From the NCBI GenBank assembly GCA_965644295.1, contig CBFFRP010000405.1, positions 1-64,000 of the forward strand: DNA of 64,000 nt. The letters are read 5' to 3'. Source of the stretch: Paraphysomonas bandaiensis. Its lineage: Eukaryota; Chrysophyceae. The position numbers were made by a program, and so were the translations under genes. Position 1 is the first letter of the stretch, and each line of letters starts with the position of its first letter. This document shows, piece after piece, positions 9,462 to 22,400 of the stretch. The notes beneath the pieces were generated by a model, which had not been told where the DNA came from, searched no databases, and saw only the letters and a program-made list of their open reading frames with translations.

Positions 9462-11613
9462 ATGGGTGACGATGCTGAAAAATTTGTGTACTCCAAAGAG
9501 GAGTTACTTCGCTTGCGAGATGAAATAATTGAAATAGAACGACCGGAGGATTTATGGTTAGTGTCCTCTCTGTTTCATTGTTTTCCTTTTTAATTTCTTT
9601 ATTTAGGGGCTACCGTATTTCAGTCATCCGAACGGGGTCTAATTCGCAGGCTATAGGCTCCAAGTCTGTTGGCAATAAGAACCAGGTATCTCAACAATCA
9701 ACTTGTGATGTAAAGACTGGTTCCTACGTGAATCAGAGAAACTCGGCCGGTGGAGATACCAGAAACTGGCGGGCAGGTGAATCAGTACCGGGAAAAAAAA
9801 TATCGCGGCAGCCGTATGGAGGAGATGACAAGCGTCACCATTTAGATAACAAAACCAGACACAAGAAGGAAGGGGGGCGTAATGCAGCAAAGTCTACTGG
9901 AGCAGGAAGAATGTCGGATCTGGGACGAACGAGAGCGATCGACCATTGGGACTCACCGGGTCAACAAAATGCTTCATCCCTAAGTAAAAAGGGCTTAAGT
10001 GAGCGCGAGATGTTTGAGCGAGAAAGAGAGAAAATGCTGAAGGAACGAGAATGTCTTCGTAATTCGGAAACCAGTATGGAAGGGACCTACCACAAGGAGA
10101 GTGATGAGGTGATGCTTCAGCTGTGCCAAGAAGACTCTATTGCAGGTCTAGTCTATGGTTATAGATGTTTTTATATGCCTGATATACATATATTTCAGGA
10201 AGAAGTGATGCACAGGAGTGTGCTGGTGCTGAGTGGAGTGGAGGATCTAGAAAGGATGAATTTAACACGCTGTCACCTGACCTTAGAGGGAGTGGATCCA
10301 TATTCGAAACAGGGTTTGGTGGTGGACTGCTGGGCGAATCGGGTAACGCCAATCGGGATATATACTCAATTTCCGAAGGGGGGAAATCTCTCACTGCATC
10401 TCAATTGATGCATAGTCTCTCTAAAGACAATAAATATGGGGACGACGGTGCTGCCCCCTGGATGAACGAGGACTTCGATTTCTTCGGTGGGAATAGCACT
10501 GACATGGACATTGGTATTTATAATCGATTCGTTCCCGATGAGTCACAATCTATTGGGGAAGGTGGGGGTTGGGCTAGTGTCTCAGCTGGAGATAGTAGTA
10601 ATATGTCCAAGAGCTCAAGACTGGGGGCTATTTTAGGCATCCCATTTACACCCGATAAGAAATCGGGGTCGAAAGGGATGCACAGTCCGGAGGGGTCCGG
10701 TAGAGGCGGGATTAGTGTGATGGACACTGAATCCGATAACCCGCCGAATGTACTTGACTACAAAGATGCTAGTTACCCAGCTGCTACCCACACAATTTCA
10801 CCCTCGCATGGTTCCAGGACCAGCCCATCCAATAAGGGAATGGTGAAGGTTTCAGTCAGTCAGCTGTTCACCGCGAAGCCGCACGACGGAGTTCCTGGTG
10901 CTGCTCCGGGGTCAGGTGCGGAAGTGCTAACTGCCGAGGAAGCTATGCGCACGTTACAAATCTCTTCTACCCCAAGGAAAGTAGATGAATCCCAAACACG
11001 TGATTTGCTGTCAGCCCTAGGTTTTTCTGATCAGGACCCTGCCTCCCATGTTACCACCAGTCCGTCATCGACTAAGTCCACCCGTGCGTCGTCGGGGTTT
11101 GTTTTTCATTCGGATTCACCCTCTGGCTCTACACCGACTACTATCTCATTTACACCTCCTGCTCCACCCTCTGGTGGAAAGGGGGGAAGGGTGAAGGGGG
11201 GGATGTCCGCATCTTCGCGTCTGCAGCTCCAGCGCATTGCAAAAGGATCTCCATCTCCAGCTGCCGGTGGGAGGGGAACCAAAAAAATTGATGTATCTTC
11301 TCTTTTCTCATCTTCGTCAGCATCGTCATTGAATGCCAGCGCTTGTCCTGTGAGTCCAGTGGAAGTACATCAGCCTAAATCTCAGTCAGAGTCGAGAATT
11401 AAATCCTTTACATCGCCTCCTGTTGAGTCAGAGGTATCTGTCAAAAAGCAACCACAGAGCAAGCGTCCCAATGCTGGTGTTGATTTACTCAAAAAATTGA
11501 AATCGGGTACTACTGCAGCTACATCGATATGCTCAGAATCAAAACCTTGTGGCCCCACAGAGTCTGGTAGAGGAAGTATTCGAGTTATATCGGCGAAAGA
11601 GTTGTCCTTGTGA
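9462..11613 (+). CDS. eIF4E-binding, 4E-T-like protein, three exons
   Basis: Exons 9462-9556, 9607-10145 and 10199-11613 join in phase to 682 codons; introns are 50 and 53 nt. The N-terminus FVYSKEELLRLRDEI contains the canonical eIF4E-binding motif Y-x4-L-phi (YSKEELL), placed near the start as in the metazoan translational repressor 4E-T (EIF4ENIF1). An arginine/glutamate-rich middle follows (SEREMFEREREKMLKERE). The rest is Ser/Gly/Pro-rich and disordered, with short motifs VKVSVSQLF, KKIDVSSLF, VDLLKKLKS and IRVISAKELSL that may bind decay factors. The protein probably controls mRNA translation and decay in the cytoplasm. The 4E-T assignment rests on the YKEELL-type start and architecture only; 4E-BP-like or unrelated eIF4E-binding proteins are alternatives. 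Confidence 0.6.
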
Positions 11614-12040
11614 CCATGTGGCACTAAATAATTGTCACGAATAGCATACAATGCTTCGATTTGGCACCCGAAACTGTAAACTCGATGTACGTCGCTTGCC
11701 TATCAATCGATTTGGCAATGCAATAGCAATAGTGAGTAGCAAACGTATTTGATTTGTTATGATGTTCAGATAACAGTAAGTGAGGAAATTCATTCACAGC
11801 TATTCTTACTATAGTCTTGATTTTGTGTGGCGGTTCGCTTTAGTCTATTAGTGATCGCGAAAGCTGTTGATAAGCTCATGTGTTTAAAGATATGGATTCA
11901 TCTAACCATCTAGTATAGTTTAGCAGAAAACAATTATTATAGTATCGTTTCGTATAAGGCTGATGAGCGTCTACACTTTTTTTATCGATAGTTATAAAAT
12001 CTAAAATATTTTGACTTCGACTTCCTTCGACTTTAATGAC
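11614..12040. other. Intergenic, nothing recognised
   Basis: AT-rich sequence after the 4E-T-like stop codon; probably its 3' UTR. I see no gene or repeat in it. Confidence 0.5.
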
Positions 12041-12310
12041 CATCTTTGCCAGAACTTTTTGTGCCTGCGAGGCACGCAAGTCACTTGTGTAGATGCTTTG
12101 AGTCTTGACGATTAAACAGGCATATCCTGGAATTGGGCTGCCTGCTGAAGTCAAGCATCCGGGGTGTTCACCTTATGAACTATAATATCCTGAAGTCAGC
12201 TGTTGTCAGGTATATATCAACATTCTTCTTGCTCATTGTGTTTGCTTTGAGTGATAGAGCGAAAGTGGTTGCACCTTGATGCTTGCGGTGACGCACAAGA
12301 ATCTTTAATA
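12041..12310. repeat. Copy of dispersed inverted-repeat element (right arm)
   Basis: 12075-12160 matches the right arm of elements at 24797-24938 and 34495-34633: a block with tcacttgtgtagatg, then acgattaaacaggcat, then ttgggctgcctgctgaagtc. A second shared block, gtggttgcacctt, at about 12255-12302 recurs at about 34669-34703, so the repeat extends past the presumed terminus in both copies. It is degenerate, and no coding frame is preserved here. Confidence 0.7.
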
Positions 12311-13357
12311 TAGTGTTAAATATTAGGATATCAGAGTTAAGCATTAGTTAATTAAATTGCATTCTTAAAGGTGAATGTGTTGTGTGTTGTTCCTTTACTC
12401 TACTCAGCTATGGCATTGTATGCAGTGCAGTATGGTGCATATTTTCCAACTCTAGAACGAATGAATAACGAAGTCCTTGTGGTAGGTCGTACCCCTTGAA
12501 GCTACTGTCTACTGTGCAAGACTCAGACTTAAAACTATATCTGGCCATACTTACAACCTTGCCATCGGATATCCCGAGACAAATCTTCGACTTAGCGCAA
12601 TAATCTTGCCTTAATCAAGTAGTACGAATATGCCTCCAGGGATATATAGTTCTGTAGCTGCATCTCCTAGATTCACTCCATTGTAAACGGTTTCACTGAG
12701 ATTTATTTTGTAGAGGATCGAAGGCAGTATGTTTGCACGAAATATAATATAGTACAGGTGTTTGAGTGTCCAGATATATTGGATGAAATTATCCAATTGT
12801 GCGCAGCATACGCAGTAGCAGAATGGACGGCTTGTTGAGCAATAGTATAATATTGAGAAAAACAGCACTGAAATTACCCAAAATTCAACACAAATACTAC
12901 ACAAGCAAGCGTATTATCGTCATTTGGATTATATATAAAGACAATCTTCATGTAACATTGAGGAACTTACAAATCTCAAAATTCGGATTCTATAATCACC
13001 CTACGAGGAACTGCAAAATATAACCTTCATAACAAAATATACGTAAAAGTGACCACAGTCTATGGAAGATATATGATAATGAACGATACTATGGCAATTG
13101 ATTCTCACTGACGCTATCTTTCCATAATTTTATCAGTGGTAGATGAGGCTTCGACATTTCTAATGCAACTCGCTCCTGCCCAAGTGCAATATGAAAGTTG
13201 CTCAAATGAATTAAGTGACATCTGTTCACAAATTACATAATACAAGTAAAAGAAAACAGATAATTACTCACTCCACCCTAGAATTCGTTCGTAGTGAAGT
13301 ACTTTTGCAGCGACACCTGTCAGTATCATTTAAGAACATTGTGCACAGCAATCAATA
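12311..13357. other. Intergenic, no gene recognised
   Basis: AT-rich spacer downstream of the GT92-like gene. A 97-codon minus frame at 12611-12904 has no recognisable motif and a composition like the surrounding DNA. I could not support a gene here. Confidence 0.45.
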
Positions 13358-14882
13358 TTAACCATACGTGGCACAGCCTCTATGCAAGTCGTGAAGCGGG
13401 CACGCGTCTGCGGAAAAAATGCTCTTCACCTTTGATTTAAATACTGTATACTGACTGTAGCATTCCCAAAATTTGTCCATACGTCTGAGAGCGTAGGCCC
13501 TAGACAAGCAAGCTGCCAGTATTCCCTGCACATCTCTATCTGACTTGACCTCAGCTGAACCAGGGATAAAAGATGCATAATTTCTTCTTGAAATCAATAA
13601 CTCGTGCATTCCGGAAGAAAAGTATCCATTGATTATACCTCTCTGGTAACTACGTTGCGCAGATACACTTGTGTTGGTGATAGGGCAGTAAAGCAATTCA
13701 TCGCGGTCCACAAACATGAACGATCGAACCAAGTGAGAGTACTTTAAGGACGCCATATTCGCAGTCATTTTTTTGTCATCATCTTGATTCAACATCTCCA
13801 ATAACTGTGTATATAAGTCGCTCGTGTTAAATAAAATACCATACAGGAAATACGGCTTACATCCATGCGCTCATGTGTCATATTTAACGCAGGCGGCTTG
13901 CGGCGCAGTGCTTTATCAACGAATGGCCAATACTTAAAGCCAGAATCCTGCATGATTATTTCGTGAGTTGGCGGTAAGAGGCAGAAAATTTTTACATTCG
14001 GTGGTGGCATCATACTTCTCTTGATCACTGTCGGAAATATTTGCTCGAAGGTGGTGTATGGATGGTAAACTACGTCTGATGAATTCTTGAAATCCTCTAT
14101 GAACTCGGCATGCAGCCCGAACCTATCGTATATTATCACAGCCCACCCTAGTGAAGTGTAGTATTTCGTAAACATGTACATCATTGGGCCGGATACATCG
14201 TTACGGAATGTTTGTACCGTCAATACAACATCCGCGCCTTTAAGGCGAGCGGTCTGTGTAGGTGAAATCATCAGGGGCATTCGATACGATATAACACTCG
14301 CTTGTAACGTCTTCGTAAGTTTGGGTCGAGACTGCTTCTCCAGCGGATATATCGTAACACGTAAACCTGTATCCTGTGAATCCAGTCGGGTGCAAGTATC
14401 GTCTCCAAGTTTCGATGGCATAAAACATTCAATAGCAAGTCCGAGAGTTCCCATTGGGTCCTGCCAGATGATCACATATGATGCAGATAATCTATGTATC
14501 CTACCTCTCGTATTTGAGTCTTCCACGAATGTTCACCAGAAAGTACCTTCCTATTACAGATGTACATGCATTGACCGAGACTAGAGGTCGACTCCTGGTC
14601 ATCATAACTAATCTCACCCCTTCCAAAGTTCTTAAAGTGAGACACTTCACTGCTGGAGGAGTTTATCAGTCCCACCATATGAATCACACAGCCTGGACTT
14701 CCACTTTTATCGATATTTTGAATGTATTCAGGAACATTCCATCGCGAGGGAGCACTCTGATTAACATGATAATGAGAACTGGCTACTAGCCGCAACACTG
14801 AACTCTTGGCTTCGAAGCTGTACACTGAACACAAGAAGAGGTGGAGCAGCAGTATCCCTCTTGACCACATCGACAGCGGCAT
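13358..14882 (-). CDS. Secretory glycosyltransferase, GT92 (DUF23)-like, three exons
   Basis: Exons 14882-14505, 14460-13861 and 13804-13358 join in phase (378, 600 and 447 nt) to 474 codons; introns are 44 and 56 nt. The start at 14882 gives a clean signal peptide or anchor (MPLSMWSRGILLLHLFLCSV); longer frames upstream are only minisatellite translation. The central part YMFTKYYTSLGWAVIIYDRFG resembles the GT92 start motif where the enzyme walks from a sugar-nucleotide fold strand, and RSFMFVDRDELLYCP resembles the GT92 DxDEF metal-binding segment. Cysteines near the end (ADACPLHDLHRGC) fit a luminal protein. It probably acts in the ER or Golgi; donor and acceptor are unknown. Family assignment is moderate, based on these two motifs and topology. 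The 23-bp minisatellite begins about 100 bp upstream of the start codon. Confidence 0.6.
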
Positions 14883-14979
14883 GGTTATACAAATCTGTAT
14901 ATGGCTAGTACCAGTGCGATTATCAGCTACATGCACACGAGATGTCTTGCTTAATATCATGCCCTGCACTGCCTGCATA

Positions 14980-15510
14980 TTCGTGTACCAGTGTCCTGTG
15001 TACTCGTGTACCAGTGTCCTGTGTACTCGTGCACCAGTGTCCTGTGTACTCGTGTACCAGTGTCCTGTGTACTCGTGCACCAGTGTCCTGTGTACTCGTG
15101 TACCAGTGTCCTGTGTACTCGTGCACCAGTGTCCTGTGTACTCGTGTACCAGTGTCCTGTGTACTCGTGTACCAGTGTCCTGTGTACTCGTGCACCAGTG
15201 TCCTGTGTACTCGTGTACCAGTGTCCTGTGTACTCGTGCACCAGTGTCCTGTGTACTCGTGTACCAGTGTCCTGTGTACTCGTGCACCAGTGTCCTGTGT
15301 ACTCGTGTACCAGTGTCCTGTGTACTCGTGTACCAGTGTCCTGTGTACTCGTGTACCAGTGTCCTGTGTACTCGTGCACCAGTGTCCTGTGTACTCGTGT
15401 ACCAGTGTCCTGTGTACTCGTGCACCAGTGTCCTGTGTACTCGTGCACCAGTGTCCTGTGTACTCGTGTACCAGTGTCCTGTGTACTCGTGCACCAGTGT
15501 CCCCTGTACT
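14980..15510. repeat. 23-bp minisatellite, 23 copies, two interspersed variants
   Basis: A 23-bp unit (ccagtgtcctgtgtactcgtg plus ta or ca) is repeated 23 times head to tail. The copies are nearly identical apart from one C/T position: gtgtacc in 13 and gtgcacc in 10, irregularly mixed. The last copy diverges. Because 23 is not a multiple of three and the unit lacks stops, several frames on both strands stay open, producing long meaningless ORFs. It lies between the divergent start codons of the GT92-like gene (14882) and the polo kinase (15730). Confidence 0.97.
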
Positions 15511-15729
15511 GGTGTCCCGACTTCGAAGTGTACTTTGATGTACTGTACTATAATTGTACAGGCTGTGCATAAGAAACGGGCTACACAGTTGGAAAAAACA
15601 CGGTCTGACTTTTAACGGTTGATTTTTGCACGAAAGAAATCAACGACTCTTTCTGTTTGCAGTGAGCTGCTGCACTGATACTTGAAACTATTCGTTGGTC
15701 TCATATCTGGATAGGTGCAATATAACAAT

Positions 15730-18608
15730 ATGGCTACAACATTAAGATCTGATGGAAGGTCATTAGTGACTCAGAAAGCTGCAATGAGAACACGAAGAAG
15801 TCGCTCCGTCACTGGTTCTTCAGTCGATGAAATTGTTGAGGAAAACACGAAAGATGCTGAGGGTCGTTCAATACGGAACCAGTACATAAAAGGAAAGTTT
15901 TTAGGGAAGGTAACACACTATAATGATTCATAGTCTTGGTCTGATGTGCGGTGTCTTCACGATTTCAATAAAGGGGGGATTTGCTCACTGCTATTTGGGG
16001 ACCCTGTTGCCTAACCGTGTTCAATATGCACTTAAAGTCGTCTCCAAAAGTACTTTGACTAAACCTCGTGCTAAACAAAAGGTTGAATTACTTTATTAAC
16101 AATAATATAAACTGAAGTGTTCCATAGCTAACATCTGAGATCAAAATTCATCGGCTCCTTAGACATTCTAACGTTGTGAAATTTGATCGGTACTTTGAAG
16201 ACCACCAAAATGCATACATACTTCTCGAGCTTTGCAAGAATAATGTAGGATATAAAATCTATACCTTACTTGTTTTTAAATTTTGTATAGTCGATGTCTG
16301 AGCTTATGAAACGAAGGAAGCGTTTGACTGAACCAGAAGTTCGTTACTACATTCTCCAGCTCATATCTGCACTATGCTACTTACACGAGGGTCAGATCAT
16401 TCATCGTGATCTGAAGCTTGGTAATATATTCCTGGACTCTAATATGCGAGTAAAGCTGGGAGACTTTGGGTTGGCCACAAAGCTTGCCCATCCAAACGAG
16501 AGGAAGCGAACTGTCTGCGGTACACCCAATTACATTGCACCTGAGATTCTACAGGGCAACCACGAGCACTCATTCGAGGTGGATATATGGTCAACAGGGA
16601 TCATTATTTACACACTACTTGTTGGAAAGCCGCCGTATGAGTCGACTGATGTTCAGTCAACGTACAAGAGAATCCTTGACAACTCATACAGTTTTCCAAG
16701 TCATTGCGAGGTCTCCGACCATGCCAAAGATCTAGTCCGCTCTATCCTGCAGGTTAGTTGCCATAAACTGAACTAAAATGTGTTATGAATATCTATCAAC
16801 AGACTCTACCAGAGCGCAGACCATCACTTCGGGCCATAGAAAATCACCCATTTTTTACAGCAGCCGATGCGTACACACCATTGGCCCTTTCCTCATCTGC
16901 AATGAGAGAGCCACCGGTGCTCACAAGGGATGTAAAGAGTGTATCAGGGAAATGTAGCAATGTTAGTGCTCCCGTTGCTGTAAATGATGAAAATGACCCG
17001 GCCGTGCTGAATCGTGGACGTGGTGTTAGTCGGGCGGAGAAACGATATGCAGGTCCGGTACACAGTGCCGCAGTATCTCCCCCAAGAAAGATTCACTCCA
17101 GCAGCGTTGGTATAGAAGATGATTCTGAGCAGCGTCCAACCCGGAGGGGAAGAGCTGCAAGCAGTTCCCGGGCTGCTATTTCGCGGCCACTTTCAAGTGG
17201 AGGGCGCAGTGAGAGTGCTTCCCGCGTTCGCAAGACTCATTGTAGTGGTTCTTCCGGCGGCAACACAAGCCACTGCGCATCCAATGGAGAAGTAAACCAA
17301 CAGGCTACAGCCACGCAGAGAGGAGTGGCAACGCAGCATGCTAATATTCAATCTATTCAACAAGCTGAGAGAAGAGGGTATGTCAGGCAGTTTGAGGTAT
17401 ATAACGACATCAAAGCTAAGGCCGACGGAGTGAATACAAAGGAAATCCGAAAGGAACGGAGGCACTCAGACAAAGTATTGGCACGGTCAATGAGTAAGGA
17501 AGGCGAAAAACTTGATGACGAGTACACACAAAAGATGGATGTTGATGCTGGAGTTAATCAAATTCAAATCAATCTAGCTCATTGTGGAATCAAAAATAAC
17601 GAGGACAAAAAACGTAGTGGCGATGATGACGGCGCTGATGCACAAGTAACGAAGGAAGCTTGGAAGGAAATTGATGATGTAAATGAGGATTATAATAAAC
17701 CGTCTGCATTTGTTACTCCAAAGTCAACTAGTTCACGCTCACGTCCAGACCCCGATACCTTGGAGTGTATGTACAAGAACCTGGAATCCAGTTTTGCTCA
17801 AGTAGATGAACACATCACTACCCACAGTACAGCTGACATAACCGATGGTCCAAGAGTGTGGGTAGTGCGCCACGTCGACTACACTGCCAAATATGGCCTA
17901 GGATTTTTACTGAATACTGGAAGTGCCGGTGTATATTTTAATGACAGCACTAAAATTATTCTTAGTCCAGACGATAACACCTTTCAGTATATTGAGAGAA
18001 AGCGAAGGAGCAGTTCATCAGGGACAACGGAACACACTGTTCGCACATACACACTACAAACGTATCCACCCGATTTAAATAAGAAAGTAACCCTGCTGAA
18101 GCACTTCAAGAACTACTTACTAGATCAAGCTCAGCAGACTGGCGATAGGGGAACAGAAGTCTTTACAGATTTCGGAAGAGGTGGAACACAGCAGCATATT
18201 TCAAGCACGAATTCAGATGTAAGTTCTGGTGATTTTCCTTATGTGAAGAAATGGGTACGAACTAGACATGCCATACTCTTCCGTCTTAGCAACCGAACGG
18301 CACAAGTAGTTTTCTTTGATAAAAGGTACACGATGATGATAATTTTTTATTTCAATTTAATGGCATTTTGTAGTGAATTAATTTTGTCTTCGGAGGCTCG
18401 TTGTATCACCTATGTCAACAAAGAGGGAGCTCGCAGCAATCACACCCTGGAGTCTATATTTACGTCAGGTACAAAATATGCGTGGTTACTTAGTAGTGCT
18501 AATTGAAAGTAACTAGGTCGGACTGATATCGAAAAACGTCTGAAGTATACTAAAGATATAATGGCTCGTCTAATTAACGTTCAACCTGCGAAAGAAGGTG
18601 TCATATAA
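15730..18608 (+). CDS. Polo-like kinase, seven exons
   Basis: Exons 15730-15909, 15974-16081, 16128-16244, 16291-16752, 16803-18325, 18374-18468 and 18517-18608 join in phase to 858 codons; introns are 46-64 nt. The kinase domain (about residues 54-330) has GKFLGKGGFAHCY, ALKVVSK, SMSELMKRRKRLTEPEVRYY, HRDLKLGN, GDFGLATK and the T-loop RTVCGTPNYIAPE, all typical of polo kinases. A long polar linker follows. Polo box 1 starts WVVRHVDYTAKYGLGFLLN and includes ITLLKHFKNYL-like residues; polo box 2 contains KKWVRTRHAILFRLSN and ELILSSEARCITYVNKEG. Polo kinases phosphorylate mitotic and centrosomal or basal-body proteins, with the polo boxes docking primed targets. The linker is longer than in animal PLK1 (whole protein about 600). 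It may serve PLK1- or PLK4-type roles; two tandem polo boxes favour the PLK1 group. Confidence 0.93.
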
Positions 18609-18915
18609 AGAAGTTGCTTTTAAAAGAACTCAACAACCCAATTCAGCATAATATGTTAGACGTATATAAAGTGTGTTAGTACATAGTTAATTTTAGCTAA
18701 TATATAATAGTAAAGTGGTGTATTTTACAAGTTGTGATGTTGTAATGCTTGGTGTTGAAAGAACGGTACTACGTAGTCTAAATACTGTGTAGGGATATAT
18801 CTGTGAAACTGAATTATCGTGATAATTCAAGACACAAAAATTTTGGTAGCTATCAGAATGTCAAAATTATGTTGGTTATGAGCATTATGCGAAATGACAC
18901 TATAGTGTACGCAAA
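18609..18915. other. Intergenic spacer
   Basis: AT-rich stretch between the polo kinase stop codon and the interrupted inverted-repeat transposon. Likely holds the kinase 3' UTR. No gene is seen. Confidence 0.5.
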
Positions 18916-18968
18916 GATGCTTGACTTTAGTAGGCAGCCCAATATCCCGGATGCCATTATAAGGTGGG

Positions 18969-19261
18969 TGTTGGGAAATGCTCATTTTACTTAGATCAAA
19001 GAGAGATTAAGTTGTTAGACTAGATAGATTTATTAATATCGTTTACACGAATTGTGTTAAACAACACAAGCTCGTTTTGTGCCATGCATAAATCACTACT
19101 TCTGTAGACCTTTCGCTACTAAACATATCTTGAAAGAGCAAACTATTTCAGTTTTCTCAATATCATAACAGCATCTACACATCACCATACTTCACTGTAT
19201 TCTCGTACATTGTCTTCAAGTACCACATTGAATATACTAGGATACAGTCCATATTCTAATA
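18969..19261 (-). repeat. 3' LTR of copia element
   Basis: 293-bp direct repeat matching 24131-24423 base for base on visual comparison. In element orientation it starts TATTAGAATATGG and ends CCCAACA. It therefore lacks the usual TG at the 5' tip but keeps CA at the 3' tip. Confidence 0.95.
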
Positions 19262-19434
19262 CTCCCACTCAATGTAGAATGCAGTGATACGAAACAACAA
19301 TGAGTACAGTGATCTTCATGCTATAAACTAGTCTCATAGGTAAAATAGATGTGAAATCTTATCAAGATACATATATAACTAGCAGTCAACTAGATATATA
19401 GTTATGTGGGATTCTCACCCACTAAAACACACCT

Positions 19435-22400
19435 TTAACCTCTTCGGGGTCGCTTCTTCTGCTGCTCCTCAACTCTGGTTGACACACTTCTCTTAACCCC
19501 GGTAATAGTTTTCTCATGACGACTGAAAAGTTTCGTTGACAATGCCTTCGTGAAAATATCAGCCGCCATATCATCCGTCGACACATGAATCAACTTTGCC
19601 GTAGGAAATTTTCCATTTACATGCTCTCTCACCCAGTGATACTTGATGTCTATATGCTTCGACCTCTTATGATACACAGGATTCTCGGAGAGATCTTTCG
19701 CACTCTTGCTATCCATAAAGAATGGAGTCGGCTTCGCAACTAAGAGCCCGAGCTCCTTGAACACCCCCCGAAGCCACACCAGTTCTTGCATAGCCGCATA
19801 CTCCGCCATATATTCAGATTCCATGCTCGAAGTTGCAACTGTGGTCTGTAGTTTAGACTGCCAGGCCAATGCGCCTGCACATAAGAACACAATGTATCCT
19901 GTTGTCGATCGCCGAGTCAGTCTATCACCAGCCCAATCTGAATCACTGAACACATGTAAGTCGAACTCACTCCCACTGAATCTGATGCCCTCATCAATTG
20001 TTCCACGCAAATATTTCAATAAGTGAATCGCCAGTTTGCACGATGCATATGTCGGACAACTACTAAATCGAGACAATAACCCCACTGCATAAGCCACATC
20101 AGGTCTAGTATGCATTGCTAGATACAACACTGCTCCAATAATTTGCCGATACGGAAATGAGTCAACCCACTGCTTCTGCTCCTCCGTAAGTTCACGTTCC
20201 TCTGCCAACAGATCCTGAACATTAGTAGGTAGTGGGGCCTCCTTATTCTTACTACTCTTTCCCATAACTGAGCTGAATTTCTTGATAATATTCTTAGCAT
20301 ACTCAGATTGATCTAACATATACCAATTTTCTCCTCTGGTTATCCTGATGTTCAGAAATCGCTTACACACTCCCAGATCATGCATCTCGAATGTTTCACA
20401 GAACCTACGCTTTACGCTTTCCAAGTAAGTCAGATCAGCGGATGCAATTATGATATCATCAACATATATCAATAATAAATGCAGTTTTCCGTTACTCCAT
20501 CGCATATACAAACACGTATCCAAAATACACGGAGTAAAATGCAATGATTTAATAAACTTGTCAATATGTTTATTCCACTGTCGCGGTGAAGATCGCAGTC
20601 CATACAATGCCTTGATTAGTTGAAAACACCATCCAGCTAGTAATTCCTCATCTGGTGGAGGTGCCATATACACGTCATCCTCCAGATCTGCATAGCAAAA
20701 TGCGGATGATACATCTAATTGATGCACATGCATCTGTAACATAAACGCAATCGCTAACACTAGTCTAATGGTTATACCCTTAACCACTGGAGCGAAAGTG
20801 GACGGCTCCTCCTCCTTCTTCTCTTGGAGATTTCCTAATGCCACTAGCCGAGCCTTGTACTTTACTATATTCCCTAGTATGTCTCGCTTCACCGTATGCA
20901 CATATTTCGCTCTAACTAATTTCACTCCGCTTGGAATTTTCACGATCTTCAAGACACGTCTTTTCAGCAATGATGTCTTCTCCACCATTCGAGCTTTTCT
21001 CCATTGTTGATACTGTGGAGATCTCTCTGCCTCGGCATATGAATTTGGTATCTTGATATCTTCTGTCTCTGCATGGTTAAGATCAATATTATGCGCATCC
21101 GGTACTTCAACCATATTAATCTCTCCTAAAACTGACGCGTTTGCCAGTCTCCGCTGCAGCCGTTTGCGTCGGACCCGACCATCACCATCTAGTTCAATCG
21201 GTCGACGAGGTATATAAGAACCCGTACCTTGCTCATCCTGAGCACGCACATCGTGCGTTGTGGGAGGAGCCCCGCTCACAACCCCAGACTCATAGTCTTC
21301 AGAGGTCTGCAACCTCACAGCTGTCTCCTGACAGGTTGGGTCAGGACTCTCCTGTAACCCTCCAGGTCTTCCCTGGTCCAGCACCCTGGCTGGCATAGTA
21401 CTCAGGGCGTCCCCCTTTCCTATATATCCGGTATTCCCGGGAGTTTCTGCAGTCATTCGCACTACGTCCTCGACGTGAATCGGCACCCGGTGCTCGATAT
21501 GCTTCCGACCTGCAGTTACCAGAGATCGATAGGCTACTATTACCCCCTTTCGTTCTACTACTCTCGTGGTCTTGTAGAGAAGACCATCCTCATCATCAAT
21601 ATGATATGTACCTTCTAAGCCCGCATAGTCAGACACAATTTTCGGTCTCTCGGCCTCCTTCACTCGAAGAGCATCTATCTCAGCGAAATAGCTCTCCGAG
21701 CGTGACGGTATGGACTCATCAGTTAATACATGTACCGACGTGACGACCCTATCAGTCGCAGGTAGATATACATCATATCCTACCTTTTCATCTGAATATC
21801 CTATCAGATATCCGATAAGGGCCTTGTCGTCCCAGTCTTTCCGTCGATCCGCCTTTGTAGTGAGGACATACGCACGACACCCCCATACTCTGAGATATTT
21901 CAGGTTGGGAGCCTCACCAGTCAAAAATTCAAGAGGGGACATATACCCCTTCGCTGTCTTTGTAGGCAATCGAATTAATATGTACCTGGCTGCCATGTAG
22001 GCATCTAGCCAAAACTGTGAAGGCAATCCTGACTGAATCAGCATCGCTAATGTCATCTCACCACAGGTCCTGAATTTCCGCTCCTCAATCGCGTTCATCT
22101 CAGGAGAGTCCGTAGAGCTCCACGTATGTTGATAGCAACCCTGTGACCTAAGATATTGTCGCAGCTCATCACATATTAGCTCCCCTGCTCCATCTGCATG
22201 GTAATGATGCATTTCTAATTTGTACCTTTTCACATCTCCTTCAAAAATCTTCTTGAAAACCTGCAGTACCGATGACCCAGTCCTATGAACAAGCCCTTCC
22301 GACCAGAACATCCGACTGGCATGGTGTGTTAGTTTGAGCACATATATTTCCCCTCCTCGAGCTGGACAATTTAAGTATACTGCTATATCGGCCGAGAAAT

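Noticed and set aside
12611-12904. 97-codon minus-strand frame
   Set aside because: AT-rich, no recognised domain, no neighbouring exon.
14980-15510. CRISPR-like array
   Set aside because: Direct repeats have no unique spacers and the genome is eukaryotic; it is a minisatellite.
14806-15615. Long plus and minus ORFs across the 23-bp repeat
   Set aside because: They arise because a stop-free 23-bp unit keeps several frames open; translation is only the repeat in rotating frames.
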